29,022 nucleotides of DNA from SG8-41 sp035649495 (GTDB lineage: Bacteria; Pseudomonadota; Gammaproteobacteria; Burkholderiales; SG8-41), in contig DASRJL010000191.1 of assembly GCA_035649495.1 (NCBI GenBank), positions 1-29,022 on the forward strand. The letters are read 5' to 3'. Below, one piece after another: positions 1 through 7,399 of the stretch (positions are counted from its first letter, which is position 1; each line of letters starts with the position of its first letter). Both the position numbers and the translations under genes were made by a program. The notes beneath the pieces were generated by a model, which ran no database searches, was not told the origin of the DNA, and was given only the letters and a program-made list of their open reading frames with translations.

Positions 1-192
1 AATCCGGTGCATGACGATCTCCAGCACCACCCGTATAGCGGTCCGTTCGTCGGTAACGGAGTCACCACCGTCTTCCCGTTCACCTTCAAGGTTTTCGCCA
101 AGGGCGATATCGTCGCCACGTTTACCGTGGTTGCCACCGGCGTCGAGAGCACGCTGGTGCTGACCACCGACTACGCGGTCTACCTGAACGCC
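1..192 (+). pseudogene. Truncated phage tail-fibre-like N-terminal fragment
   Basis: Read in frame from base 1, this stretch encodes a phage-type tail-fibre N-terminal module: a GPFxGNGVTTVFPFTFKVF signature followed by VESTLVLTTDYAVYLNA. In phage tail proteins I know, this module is followed by a segment starting near DQD/NPGG. Here the similarity stops after the LNA at base 192 and the frame runs without a stop into the dehydrogenase downstream. No Shine-Dalgarno is seen before the GTG at 7, and the frame is open to the window edge, so the true start may lie outside. I see no other phage gene, integrase or tRNA beside it. It is probably a prophage remnant or a rearrangement or assembly junction. 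Confidence 0.6.
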
Positions 193-297
193 CCAGAACG
201 CTCTAGTCTGCTTTACCTCAGAGCATACGAACAAACCATAATCGCAGATAATAGAGTGATCGCGGCTCTATCGCCGCCCTGCCGGCAGGTAAATCTG

Positions 298-1281
298 ATG
301 AATATCGCCATCCTCGACGATTACCTCCATCTTTCACAGAAATCCGCAGACTGGTCGAAGCTTCCGCCCGACTGCGAGATCACCGTATTCGACAGGCCTC
401 TCGCCGTACCCGAGGAGGCTGCCCGCGTGCTGCAACCCTTTCACGTTCTCTGCCACATACGCGAGCGCACGCCCATGCCCCGTGCGTTGATCGAGCGGCT
501 GCCCAACCTGAAGCTGATTGCGATTACCGGCTTTTATCACCGCACGCTGGATGTCGCCGCGGCCACGGAACGCGGCATCGTCGTTTCCCATAGCGGGCGC
601 GGCGCCCACTCGAAGGCGACGAGCGAGCTGGCGTGGGGCCTCATGCTCTCCGTGGCCCGCCATATTCCCTTCGAATCGAACGAGATGAGAAAGGGCGGCT
701 GGCAGCACACGGCGGGGATCACGCTCGCCGGGCGCACGCTGGGCTTGCTGGGGCTGGGACGCCAGGGCCGCTACATGGTGCCGGTGGCGAAGGCATTCGA
801 TATGGAAGTCATCGCGTGGAGCCAGAATCTCACGGCGGAAGTCGCGGCGCAGTTCGGCGCAAGGCGGGTGGAAAAGGACGAGCTGTTCCGGTCGAGCGAT
901 GTGCTGAGCGTTCACCTGGTCCTTGGCGAGCGCACGCGCGGCATCGTCGGCGCGCGCGAGTTGAGCCTGATGAAGCCCACCGCGATCCTCGTCAATACGG
1001 CGCGCGGTCCGATCGTGGACGAGGCCGCGCTCGTTGCCACACTGCGGGAAGGTCGCATCGCGGGGGCCGGCCTCGACGTATACGGCCAGGAGCCCTTGCC
1101 CGATGCGCACCCGCTGAGGACCCTGCCCAACGTCGTGCTGACGCCGCACCTCGGGTACGCCACACAGGAATTCTTCCAGGCAGCCTACGCGGCTACGATA
1201 GAAAACATCGCGGCATTTGCGGCCGGCAAGCCGATACGGGTGCTGACCGCCGACCGTAACGACAGCACGCTGGTGCGCTGA
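298..1281 (+). CDS. D-isomer-specific 2-hydroxyacid dehydrogenase
   Basis: A 327-residue NAD(P)-dependent D-2-hydroxyacid dehydrogenase, which would interconvert a 2-hydroxy acid and a 2-oxo acid in the cytoplasm. Seen: a nucleotide-binding loop GLGRQG at residues 152-157, catalytic Arg236 in NTARGPIVD, Glu265 in YGQEPLP and His284 in LTPHLGY, the usual Arg/Glu/His triad. The length is normal for the family. The frame is open upstream to base 1, but ATG 298 is chosen because family homology begins there (MNIAILDDY), with an AGG eight bases before it; the upstream part is a phage fragment. The protein resembles glyoxylate/phosphoglycerate dehydrogenase relatives, but its substrate cannot be assigned. 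A second member of the family lies at 22184-23155. Confidence 0.9.
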   Translation: MNIAILDDYLHLSQKSADWSKLPPDCEITVFDRPLAVPEEAARVLQPFHVLCHIRERTPMPRALIERLPNLKLIAITGFYHRTLDVAAATERGIVVSHSGRGAHSKATSELAWGLMLSVARHIPFESNEMRKGGWQHTAGITLAGRTLGLLGLGRQGRYMVPVAKAFDMEVIAWSQNLTAEVAAQFGARRVEKDELFRSSDVLSVHLVLGERTRGIVGARELSLMKPTAILVNTARGPIVDEAALVATLREGRIAGAGLDVYGQEPLPDAHPLRTLPNVVLTPHLGYATQEFFQAAYAATIENIAAFAAGKPIRVLTADRNDSTLVR

Positions 1282-1305
1282 GCGAGCGTGCTCGCGCCGG
1301 CTCGC

Positions 1306-1369
1306 AGGGACCAGGGACCAGGGACTGGAACATCCCTCCGGTCTCAAGTCTCAAATCTCTAGTCTCTAG
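1306..1369. repeat. Heptamer array pair between convergent genes
   Basis: The left arm (1306-1328) is three units of a 7-base word near GGGACCA. The right arm (1341-1369) is four units near GTCTCAA or TCTCTAG, roughly the inverted word. The arms face each other across about 12 bases. The TAG stop of the MmgE/PrpD gene (1368-1366, minus strand) is itself the start of a TAGAGAC unit. A short palindrome, GCGAGC-GT-GCTCGC, lies just upstream at 1282-1295. With no T-tract this is not a classical terminator, though it sits between two 3' ends. Confidence 0.8.
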
Positions 1370-2784
1370 CTTGCGGGGGCGGGGAATGCCTCTACGAGGT
1401 CACGCGCGACGTCGGAACTTTTTTCCAGTGAGTTGACCACATCCGCCAGCCGGTCAGCGTCCGCCCGGCTCGCGCCCAGCCCGAATTCGAGGCAGTCGTA
1501 GAATTTCGCGAGGAGGTCCGCGTCCGTCAGGGGCTCCTGGGGGCTGCCTTTGATCGTGTCCGAGGCGCGTTCCAGGGTGCGGCCATCCTTCAGCCGCACG
1601 ATCACCCGCGCCGGCTCGATCGCGGTCCCGTCTATCGCCGGATCCGAAACGACCGTGGTGCGCGCCGTCAGCGCGGCGATTGCAGGGTCGGTGATCCCCG
1701 GCCGCACGTAGGAGCGCAGATCGACCTTGCCGTCCGAGAGGGCCCGCGCGAAGCCGTAGGCTGCATTGAACTGGGCGTGGACCACGGAATCCCGGCCCGG
1801 ATCGTAGGGCTCTCCGACGGTCAGCCAGTTGACGTTCCCCATGCGGATCTCGATGCTTTCCACGTTCCCGGCTTTTACCCCGGCGCCGTGCAAGCCGATG
1901 CCGAGACCGATCGCCGTATGGTTGCAGCGGCAGCAGGGGAAAGGCTTGAAGCTGTACTCGAGGATGCGCCAGTCTCTGCCCAGGCCATCGAACAGCACCT
2001 CGGGCCGCGCCTCGTCCCGCTCGTAAAGCGCGAAGACCCCGGCGTTCCCCTCCAGCGTGCGTCGTGTGCCGGTCAGCCCGTCGGCGCCCAGGAACGCTCC
2101 GAGCACGGCGGCTCGCGCCGCGAAGCCCGCGCCGATGCGCTTGGAGAGCACGCCGTCGCGCATGCTCTGCGCGGAGCCGCTCGCCTGGTGGAAGGCGAAG
2201 CCGAGCGCGTTCGCGAGGCCTTTCGCGTCGAGTCCCAGCAGCCGCCCTGCGCCGAGGCTCGCGGAGAGCGTGCCGAATATCATCGTGGGATGCCAGCCTT
2301 TGCCGAGGCTGTTGTAGCAGGCAAGGCCGAAGCGGGCGTGCAGCTCCGCGCTCACCGCGTAGGCGAGCAGAAAGTCCGTACCCTTGATTCCTCCGCGGTC
2401 TTCCGCCGTCGCGAGCAGCGCGGGCAGCGTCACGCAATTGGTGTGCACGCGCGCCGGATCGTGCTGGTCGTCGAAGTCGAGCGCGTGCCCCGCGGCGCCG
2501 TTGGCGAGCGCCGCGCTGGGCGGAGACATCCGGTGCCTGCCGATCAGCGCAGTCGCCGAGCCGTCGCGCTCCCAGCGCGTCAGCCGCCGGTGCAGCTCGG
2601 GGATGCCCGGTGCGCGCGCGGCGCCGGCGATTACGCCCAGCTCGTCGATGACGAAGGACTTGAGCACTCGCACGACTCCGGGCGGCAGGTCCTCGTAAGT
2701 GAGCCGCGCAACCGTTTCGCACAGCCGCAGGCTGGCGCCTTCGGCGAGCAGCGGTGACGGCGCTTCCTGTTTCATGTCAGTCAT
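1366..2784 (-). CDS. MmgE/PrpD family protein (2-methylcitrate dehydratase-like)
   Basis: A 472-residue protein of the MmgE/PrpD family, whose known members include 2-methylcitrate dehydratase, cis-aconitate decarboxylase and uncharacterised dehydratases of CoA-linked catabolic clusters. Seen: FVIDELGVIAGAARAPG near residues 44-60, ALDFDDQHDPARVHTNC near 100-116 and HPTMIFGTLSASLGAGRLLGL near 164-184, all typical of the all-helical N-terminal domain; the length is normal. Two in-frame ATGs compete: 2784, and 2775, which has AGGA eight bases upstream, so the shorter start is quite possible. No prpB or prpC is nearby, so classical propionate catabolism is not supported. The stop codon lies inside a heptamer array. 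Confidence 0.9.
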   Translation of the reverse strand: MTDMKQEAPSPLLAEGASLRLCETVARLTYEDLPPGVVRVLKSFVIDELGVIAGAARAPGIPELHRRLTRWERDGSATALIGRHRMSPPSAALANGAAGHALDFDDQHDPARVHTNCVTLPALLATAEDRGGIKGTDFLLAYAVSAELHARFGLACYNSLGKGWHPTMIFGTLSASLGAGRLLGLDAKGLANALGFAFHQASGSAQSMRDGVLSKRIGAGFAARAAVLGAFLGADGLTGTRRTLEGNAGVFALYERDEARPEVLFDGLGRDWRILEYSFKPFPCCRCNHTAIGLGIGLHGAGVKAGNVESIEIRMGNVNWLTVGEPYDPGRDSVVHAQFNAAYGFARALSDGKVDLRSYVRPGITDPAIAALTARTTVVSDPAIDGTAIEPARVIVRLKDGRTLERASDTIKGSPQEPLTDADLLAKFYDCLEFGLGASRADADRLADVVNSLEKSSDVARDLVEAFPAPAS

Positions 2785-2808
2785 CCTGTTGCGCGTTGAA
2801 GAACTTTA

Positions 2809-2970
2809 GCCACGGACACACACGGACACACACGGACTCAAACCGAGAATACAGGTGCATTGATATCGCCTACAAGCGATGTACGCATTTGAATCAGCAT
2901 GCAGGCTGGCTGCATTGGATATTCAGCTCTTGACGCCAACTTTCCGTGTGATTCCCTGTGGGTCCGTGGC
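2809..2970. repeat. Period-10 CACGGACACA inverted repeat pair
   Basis: The left arm (2809-2838) repeats a 10-base word, CACGGACACA, almost three times. The right arm (about 2941-2970) is its inverted version with several mismatches. Roughly 100 bases separate the arms. The pair fills most of the gap between the MDR stop and the MmgE/PrpD start. Related copies of this period-10 family occur at 4006-4049, 9470-9578 and 28072-28189. Confidence 0.8.
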
Positions 2971-2983
2971 CGCATTGGACTTT

Positions 2984-3976
2984 TCAACTCTTGAAGTCGA
3001 GCACGACCTTGCCGAGCACCCGACGGTCTGCCACCGTCGCGAGCGCTTCGTGGAAGCGCTCCAGCGGGTACGCCTGCATCACGTGCGGCTTGAGCTTGCC
3101 TGCTTCGTACATGGAGAGCAACTCGGCCTGGACCCGGCGCATCCTGTCCGGCGTCCGGTCCCGGTAGTCGCTCAGCTGGAGCCCGATGAGGGAGATGTTC
3201 TTGACGAGCAGCAGCCCCGCCTTGACCTCCGGCACCCGGCCCGAAGCATAGCCCACCGTGACTACGCGCCCGCACCAGGCGATCGCGCGCAGGCTGGCGT
3301 CGAAAACGTCGCCGCCGACCGCATCGACGACGACGTCCACGCCCGACGTGCCCACCGCGGCGAACACCTGCTTGCGGAGGCTTTCGCGCAAATCGGGAAG
3401 ATCGGTGCGCACGACGTGATCCGCGCCGCTCGCCCGCGCGAGCACGGCCTTCTCATCGTTCCCCACGCCTGCGAGCACGACGGCTCCCAGCGCCTTCGCC
3501 ACCTGCACCGTGGCAAGACCCACGCCGCCCGCGGCGCCGGTGACGAGTACCGTCTCGCCCGGCTTGAGGCCGCCGCGCTCGACCAGCGCGAAATGCGCCG
3601 TGAGATAGACGAGCCCCATCGCCGCGCCCTCCGCGAAGCTCATGGCCTCGGGCATGGCATAACAGTTCGCGAGTGGAACGATCGCGCGTTCCGCGAACGC
3701 GCCGAATTCGATCTGCGCCATCACGCGGTCGCCGGGCTTGAATGTCGAAGCGCTTGCCCCGACGGCGGCGACGGTGCCGGCCAGGTCCTTGCCCGGAACG
3801 AAAGGCGTTGGCGGGAGATTCTGGTAGGTGCCGCCGATCACGAGCAGGTCCGGAAAGTTCACGCTCGCGGCGCGCACGTCCACCAGGACATCGTCCGGGC
3901 CGGGCTGCGGATCGGGAAGCGTCTCGACCTTGAGGCTGTCGAGGGGCCCGTGCTGGCGGACTACCAGGGCGCGCAT
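2984..3976 (-). CDS. Zinc-independent MDR, NADPH:quinone oxidoreductase-like
   Basis: A 330-residue medium-chain dehydrogenase/reductase that would use NADPH to reduce a quinone, enone or enoyl thioester. Seen: a GroES-like N-terminal half (ASVNFPDLLVIGG, residues 38-49; PFVPGKDLAGTVAAVG, 58-73) and a Rossmann half with VTGAAGGVGLATVQVAKALG at about 145-164. The cysteine/histidine zinc ligands of alcohol dehydrogenases are not apparent, which fits the quinone oxidoreductase branch. ATG 3976 (MRALVVRQ) is preferred to an in-frame TTG at 3991 because family members begin this way; neither has a good Shine-Dalgarno. It lies in the same direction as its neighbours, with a repeat-filled gap on each side. 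Confidence 0.88.
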   Translation of the reverse strand: MRALVVRQHGPLDSLKVETLPDPQPGPDDVLVDVRAASVNFPDLLVIGGTYQNLPPTPFVPGKDLAGTVAAVGASASTFKPGDRVMAQIEFGAFAERAIVPLANCYAMPEAMSFAEGAAMGLVYLTAHFALVERGGLKPGETVLVTGAAGGVGLATVQVAKALGAVVLAGVGNDEKAVLARASGADHVVRTDLPDLRESLRKQVFAAVGTSGVDVVVDAVGGDVFDASLRAIAWCGRVVTVGYASGRVPEVKAGLLLVKNISLIGLQLSDYRDRTPDRMRRVQAELLSMYEAGKLKPHVMQAYPLERFHEALATVADRRVLGKVVLDFKS

Positions 3977-4005
3977 GACTCTATCAGGCAAAGGTCAAGA
4001 ACTCG

Positions 4006-4049
4006 GCCACGGAAACACACGTCCGTGCCCTTCCGTGTCATTCCGTGGT
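4006..4049. repeat. Compact period-10 CCACGGAA hairpin
   Basis: The arms GCCACGGAAACACACG (4006-4021) and its imperfect inverse (4034-4049) form a potential stem with a 12-base loop. Its right half, 4021-4048, is almost identical to 9550-9578, so this is a dispersed family rather than a chance palindrome. The TAA stop of the CaiB/BaiF gene directly abuts and shares bases with the right arm. Confidence 0.8.
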
Positions 4050-5170
4050 TAATTGTCTTTGCCCTTGTCGAGCAGAGAGTTTGCTTCGCCCAGCGCCGGG
4101 TAGCCGGCAGGCCCGCCCGCCCGGAATTCCGGCGCGATCGGCACCGGCAGGGCCGTAATGGTCTTTCCTTCCGCCGTGAGCTTGCCTTCGAACAGTCCCC
4201 GTGCGCGGAAGTGCGGATCGGCGAGGGCCTCCTGTATGGAGGCGACCACGTTGCAGCACAAATCCTTGCCTGAGAAAGCGGCACGCCATTCCTCGGCCGT
4301 TTTTTCGCGGACGAGCGCCGCAACCGTCCGGATCGTGGCCCGGGGATCGCGCGCGTCATCGCGCACGGCGGCGGGCAGTCCTATCACGTCGCAGAAGTTC
4401 TGCCAGAACCGCTCTTCCAGCGGCGCGGCGGCGACGAAGCGGCCGTCGCGCGTGCGATAGACGTTGTAGCGGGGGCTGCCGCCGGTGACGAGCGCCTTGC
4501 CCGGCGCCGGCCACGCGCCTGCCGCCTGGCCGTCTCCCATGGCCCAGTACATGAACGCGAACAGGTTGTCGGCCATGGCGACGTCCAACTTGCAGCCGCG
4601 GCCGGTGCGATCGCGCTCGCGAAGCGCCAGCAGGATGTTTACCACTGCCGGATAGCTGCCGCCGCCAATATCCGCGACGAGCGCCGCGGGCGGCACCGGC
4701 GCGCCGTCCACTCCGGCCGCCAGCGCGAGCATGCCGGTATCTGCCGCGTAGTTGAGATCGTGCGCGGCCGTGCTCGCGCGCGGACCGGATTGCCCGTAGC
4801 CCGTAATCGCGCAGTAAATGATGCGCGCGTTGGCTCGCGACACGGCCTCGTAGCCCAGTCCCAGCCGGTCCATCACGCCCGGACGGAACTGCTCGACGAT
4901 CACATCGGCGCTCGCGACGAGCGGCATGAGGCGCTCGACCGCGCCCGGCTCCTTGAGATCGATCGCGATGGAGCGCTTGCCGCGGTTCAACATCGCGAAG
5001 TTGACGCTGTCGCCGCCGAATTTCGGCACGTAGGTGCGCATCTCGTCGCCGGCGCCGGGGCGCTCGATCTTGATCACCTCGGCTCCCGCTTCGGCGAGGA
5101 GCAGCGTTGCGAGCGGACCGGGAAGGAGGGTGCTGAAGTCGAGGACGCGGATACCTGAGAGTGGTTGCAT
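4049..5170 (-). CDS. CaiB/BaiF family CoA transferase or alpha-methylacyl-CoA racemase
   Basis: A 373-residue family III CoA-transferase fold protein. Known members either move CoA between carboxylic acids or racemise 2-methylacyl-CoA. Seen: LSGIRVLDFSTLLPGPLAT at residues 4-22, IKIERPGAGDE at 33-43, the NRGKRSIAIDLK stretch at 62-73 and FRPGVMDRLGLGYE at 95-108. His137 in AHDLNY and Asp167 in VADIGGG lie 30 residues apart, as do the catalytic His126/Asp156 of the mycobacterial racemase; true formyl-CoA transferases rely on the Asp alone. I therefore lean towards racemase chemistry (inference). The ATG start gives the normal N-terminus. Its stop touches a repeat. Confidence 0.9.
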   Translation of the reverse strand: MQPLSGIRVLDFSTLLPGPLATLLLAEAGAEVIKIERPGAGDEMRTYVPKFGGDSVNFAMLNRGKRSIAIDLKEPGAVERLMPLVASADVIVEQFRPGVMDRLGLGYEAVSRANARIIYCAITGYGQSGPRASTAAHDLNYAADTGMLALAAGVDGAPVPPAALVADIGGGSYPAVVNILLALRERDRTGRGCKLDVAMADNLFAFMYWAMGDGQAAGAWPAPGKALVTGGSPRYNVYRTRDGRFVAAAPLEERFWQNFCDVIGLPAAVRDDARDPRATIRTVAALVREKTAEEWRAAFSGKDLCCNVVASIQEALADPHFRARGLFEGKLTAEGKTITALPVPIAPEFRAGGPAGYPALGEANSLLDKGKDN

Positions 5171-5222
5171 GAAACTAGTTTAGCGCAGCGAACGACCAGG
5201 CGAGCGCCGCTTCGGGCGAGGC

Positions 5223-5400
5223 GGTCCAGGTAGAGCGGTTCAGATAAAGCGGTGCAGGTAGAGCGGTGCAGGTAGAGCGGTGCGGGTAGGGCGGTGCAGG
5301 TAGAGTGGTTCAGTGTTCTTCACACGAACGTATCGGACCCACCGCATGCGCGCCGCCGCTATCCGCATCGCCGTATCCGCACCGCCGTATCCGCACCGCC
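5223..5400. repeat. 14-base tandem array with inverted partner
   Basis: From 5223 to 5313 there are six and a half head-to-tail copies of a 14-base unit, consensus GGTGCAGGTAGAGC. Variants include GGTTCAGATAAAGC and GGTGCGGGTAGGGC. From 5354 to about 5396 lie three copies of CGCCGTATCCGCAC (the first with one extra base), which is about 10/14 inverse to the first unit. The spacer is about 40 bases. The block fills the 232-base gap between the CaiB/BaiF start and the DJ-1 stop. The last codons of the DJ-1 gene (YPYRPA) resemble the right-arm word. Confidence 0.88.
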
Positions 5401-5402
5401 TT

Positions 5403-5978
5403 TCAGGCAGGGCGATACGGATAGCACATCTGCGCCGCGATCCGCGAGCGTGCTTCAGGTCCGGCGAGCCGCTCGACCACGTGCAGACCGAGGTCGAGCG
5501 AAGCTGAAACCCCGCCGCCCGTGATCACGCTGCCTTCGTCGACGATGCGGTCGGTCAGGACCTTGTCGCAGTACGGCTCCAGGTCTTTCAGCGCCCCCGG
5601 ATGCGTCGTCGCCCGCCTGCCCTTGAGAAATCCCGCTGCGCCGAGGAGGAGGGCGCCCGTGCACACGCTGACCTTGAGCTTCGCGGGGGCGGCGGTCTTC
5701 AGCCAGTCCACGAATTCCCCGTCGTGCTGCAGCGGCCGGGTTCCCATGCCGCCCGGAACGTAGAGCAGATCGTATCCGCCAAGCGGTTCCAGCACCGCGT
5801 CCGGGACCATCTTCATGCCTGCCGGCCCGCGGTCGTCCGCCACCTGGGGCCTGTTGGAAAGTATCCGCCACTCGAAGTCCGGCATGACGTTCATCGACTT
5901 CAGGCGCGTCAGCGGGTCGTAGAAGCCGACGAAGTCGAGGTACGTCATTCTGTCGAAAACGATGAGTGCGGCTTTCAT
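5403..5978 (-). CDS. DJ-1/PfpI family protein (isonitrile hydratase-like)
   Basis: A 191-residue protein of the DJ-1/PfpI, class I glutamine amidotransferase-like superfamily, which includes isonitrile hydratases, glyoxalase III and proteases or chaperones. Seen: an N-terminal MKAALIVFDRMTYLDFVGFYDPL, the nucleophile elbow VSVCTGALLLG with Cys106, and THPG with His126, the likely partner of the cysteine. The FYDPL acid region and overall size fit the isonitrile hydratase-like branch, but the substrate is not predictable. It lacks the AraC-type DNA-binding domain found in some relatives, so it is an enzyme rather than a regulator. Upstream lies a one-armed heptamer array; the C-terminal tail runs into the 14-base array. 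Confidence 0.85.
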   Translation of the reverse strand: MKAALIVFDRMTYLDFVGFYDPLTRLKSMNVMPDFEWRILSNRPQVADDRGPAGMKMVPDAVLEPLGGYDLLYVPGGMGTRPLQHDGEFVDWLKTAAPAKLKVSVCTGALLLGAAGFLKGRRATTHPGALKDLEPYCDKVLTDRIVDEGSVITGGGVSASLDLGLHVVERLAGPEARSRIAAQMCYPYRPA

Positions 5979-5987
5979 GGTGGCCTC

Positions 5988-6030
5988 AGGGTTCGGGATT
6001 CAGGATTCGGGTTTCGGGATTCGGGTAATC
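5988..6030. repeat. Single-arm heptamer array, GATTCGG word
   Basis: About six units of a 7-base word (GATTCGG, GATTCAG, GTTTCGG) lie between the stop of the exported protein gene and the DJ-1 start. Read on the coding strand the word is near TCCCGAA, and one unit carries TGA. I could not find an inverted partner arm nearby, unlike most other arrays in this window. Confidence 0.75.
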
Positions 6031-6061
6031 AGCCAGCGCACGGATCGTCGAGCAAAACGAA

Positions 6062-6748
6062 TCAAAAACCCTGCACCAGCACGAACTTCCCCTGCCCGGC
6101 CTGGGCGAGGATGAAGCCGAGAAATGATTTCTCGTCCAGCCCGACGCGATCGGCCTTCTGGCCTCTTCCCTCCAGCCCGCTCTGGAGCTCGACGGCTTTC
6201 GATCTGTCCATGAATGCAAACACCACGTCCTTGCCGTCCTTTGCCTTCACCGACAGGGGCGCACCTGCCTTCGATACCAGGTGCTCGATGACGTCGATCC
6301 TCGGCTCCAGACTCAGAAAGATGATGAAGTCGGCTTCGTGCGTGCCTTGCGATGGGCCGGCGTCTCTTCGAGCGAACTGCGCCCGAATGATCTTGGTCGC
6401 GGGCGCGGAGCGCACCTGGGCCTTTCCTGCATTGGTTTTCTCGTATGCCGCCCTGGCAGATTCCGCGTCCCGGGGATTGAAATACATGAAAACACCGAAA
6501 TTAGTGAGCCCGTTCACCTTGGGATTGGGCTTGGTCATGCTGGTGAGGATCGAATTCCCATTCTCCGTGACGAGGTAATGGACGTTGACCTGCTGGAATG
6601 CGCTCAGCACGTACTCGAAATCCTTCTCCGACATGCCCTTGAAGTGAATGCGGTCGAGGGCATGGGCGGAAACGGCGGCTACCGACAGAAGCATCGCCGG
6701 CAGCAGGGCTCCGGTTCGGATCGCTGCCGCTCTCCGTTGAATCGACAC
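6062..6748 (-). CDS. Exported protein, possibly Tic22-like
   Basis: A 228-residue protein with a signal peptide (MSIQRRAAAIRTG, then a hydrophobic stretch, likely cleavage after AHA at residue 30), so probably periplasmic. Two similar modules are visible: NFGVFMYFNPRDAESARAAY near residues 83-103 and DGKDVVFAFMDRSKAVELQS near 171-190. This pattern, a strand reading V/F-F followed by a DAE/KAVEL helix, recalls the Tic22 family of periplasmic or chloroplast import chaperone-like proteins, but I am not sure. GTG 6748 is chosen because it gives the full signal peptide and lies two bases after the preceding stop, implying translational coupling. No catalytic motif is seen. Confidence 0.7.
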   Translation of the reverse strand: MSIQRRAAAIRTGALLPAMLLSVAAVSAHALDRIHFKGMSEKDFEYVLSAFQQVNVHYLVTENGNSILTSMTKPNPKVNGLTNFGVFMYFNPRDAESARAAYEKTNAGKAQVRSAPATKIIRAQFARRDAGPSQGTHEADFIIFLSLEPRIDVIEHLVSKAGAPLSVKAKDGKDVVFAFMDRSKAVELQSGLEGRGQKADRVGLDEKSFLGFILAQAGQGKFVLVQGF

Positions 6749-6750
6749 GG

Positions 6751-7398
6751 TCAATTCTTCTGCCGTTGCTTCGCCACGCGCGCCCGCCGCGCCGGCGCGT
6801 ACGCGGGATCGCCGTACGCTTCGTAGAGCGCCTGTGTAACGTCGTAGTGATGCGCGATCCCGGTGCGCTCCAGCAGCTCGATAGGCCCTTCCGGGTAGCC
6901 CAGCCCGAGTTTCAACGTCGTGTCCATGTCGCTCGCGGTGGCGAGTCCTTCGTCGAGCCGCCGCAGGGCCGCGTTGTAATAGGGCCGAATCAGCCGGTCC
7001 AGTATCCGCCCGGCGAAATCGCCGCACAGCGCCACTTTCAGGCCGTGCCGCTCGAAAACCGCCCGCGCGGCATCGATCGCCGCCAGCGTCGTGCGCGGCT
7101 GGCACACCAGCTCCACGAGGTCCGAGGCAGGCGCGTCGCCGAGCCGGAAACGCGAAAAGCCCAGTACGTTGGAGCCTTCCTCGCCGCGGTTCTCGCCGGT
7201 GTGAGCGCCGAGGCATTCCGTCCCCAGCTCGACGAGGACAGCGGTCTTCGCCCCGATTTCCTTCAGTCGCGAAAACGCGGCGCCGGCATCCGCGCCAACG
7301 ACTACCACGACCTGTCCGCCATCCTTGCCGCCTGCAATCAGCGGGTGATCGTCAGCGAACGAGCGGCTCTTTCCGGCTCGAATGATCTGGTAATCCAT
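6751..7398 (-). CDS. 3-hydroxyacyl-CoA dehydrogenase, C-terminal-type protein
   Basis: A 215-residue protein resembling the second half of long PaaH/PaaC-type 3-hydroxyacyl-CoA dehydrogenases. Seen: a 3HCDH C-terminal domain with DFAGRILDRLIRPYYNAALRRLDEGLA near residues 126-152 and LGLGYPEGPIELLERTG near 163-179. The N-terminal ~100 residues look like a Rossmann fold that has lost the GxGxxG loop. ATG 7398 follows the stop of the preceding dehydrogenase by one base (TGA-A-ATG), so the two are translationally coupled. Together they make about 505 residues, close to a one-piece PaaH. It probably serves as a partner subunit or structural half rather than an independent NAD enzyme (inference). 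Confidence 0.82.
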   Translation of the reverse strand: MDYQIIRAGKSRSFADDHPLIAGGKDGGQVVVVVGADAGAAFSRLKEIGAKTAVLVELGTECLGAHTGENRGEEGSNVLGFSRFRLGDAPASDLVELVCQPRTTLAAIDAARAVFERHGLKVALCGDFAGRILDRLIRPYYNAALRRLDEGLATASDMDTTLKLGLGYPEGPIELLERTGIAHHYDVTQALYEAYGDPAYAPARRARVAKQRQKN

Positions 7399-7399
7399 T

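Noticed and set aside
212..242. Possible promoter (TTTACC and CATAAT) before the first dehydrogenase
   Set aside because: The spacer is 19 bases and the -35 is poor; too weak to call, though the AT-rich joint could hold a promoter.
2879..4273. 464-residue plus-strand frame opposite the MDR and CaiB/BaiF genes
   Set aside because: It is an antisense shadow in GC-rich sequence with His/Arg/Asp-rich composition and no recognisable domain.
5223..5400. Possible CRISPR array
   Set aside because: Units are contiguous 14-mers with no unique spacers and no cas genes nearby.
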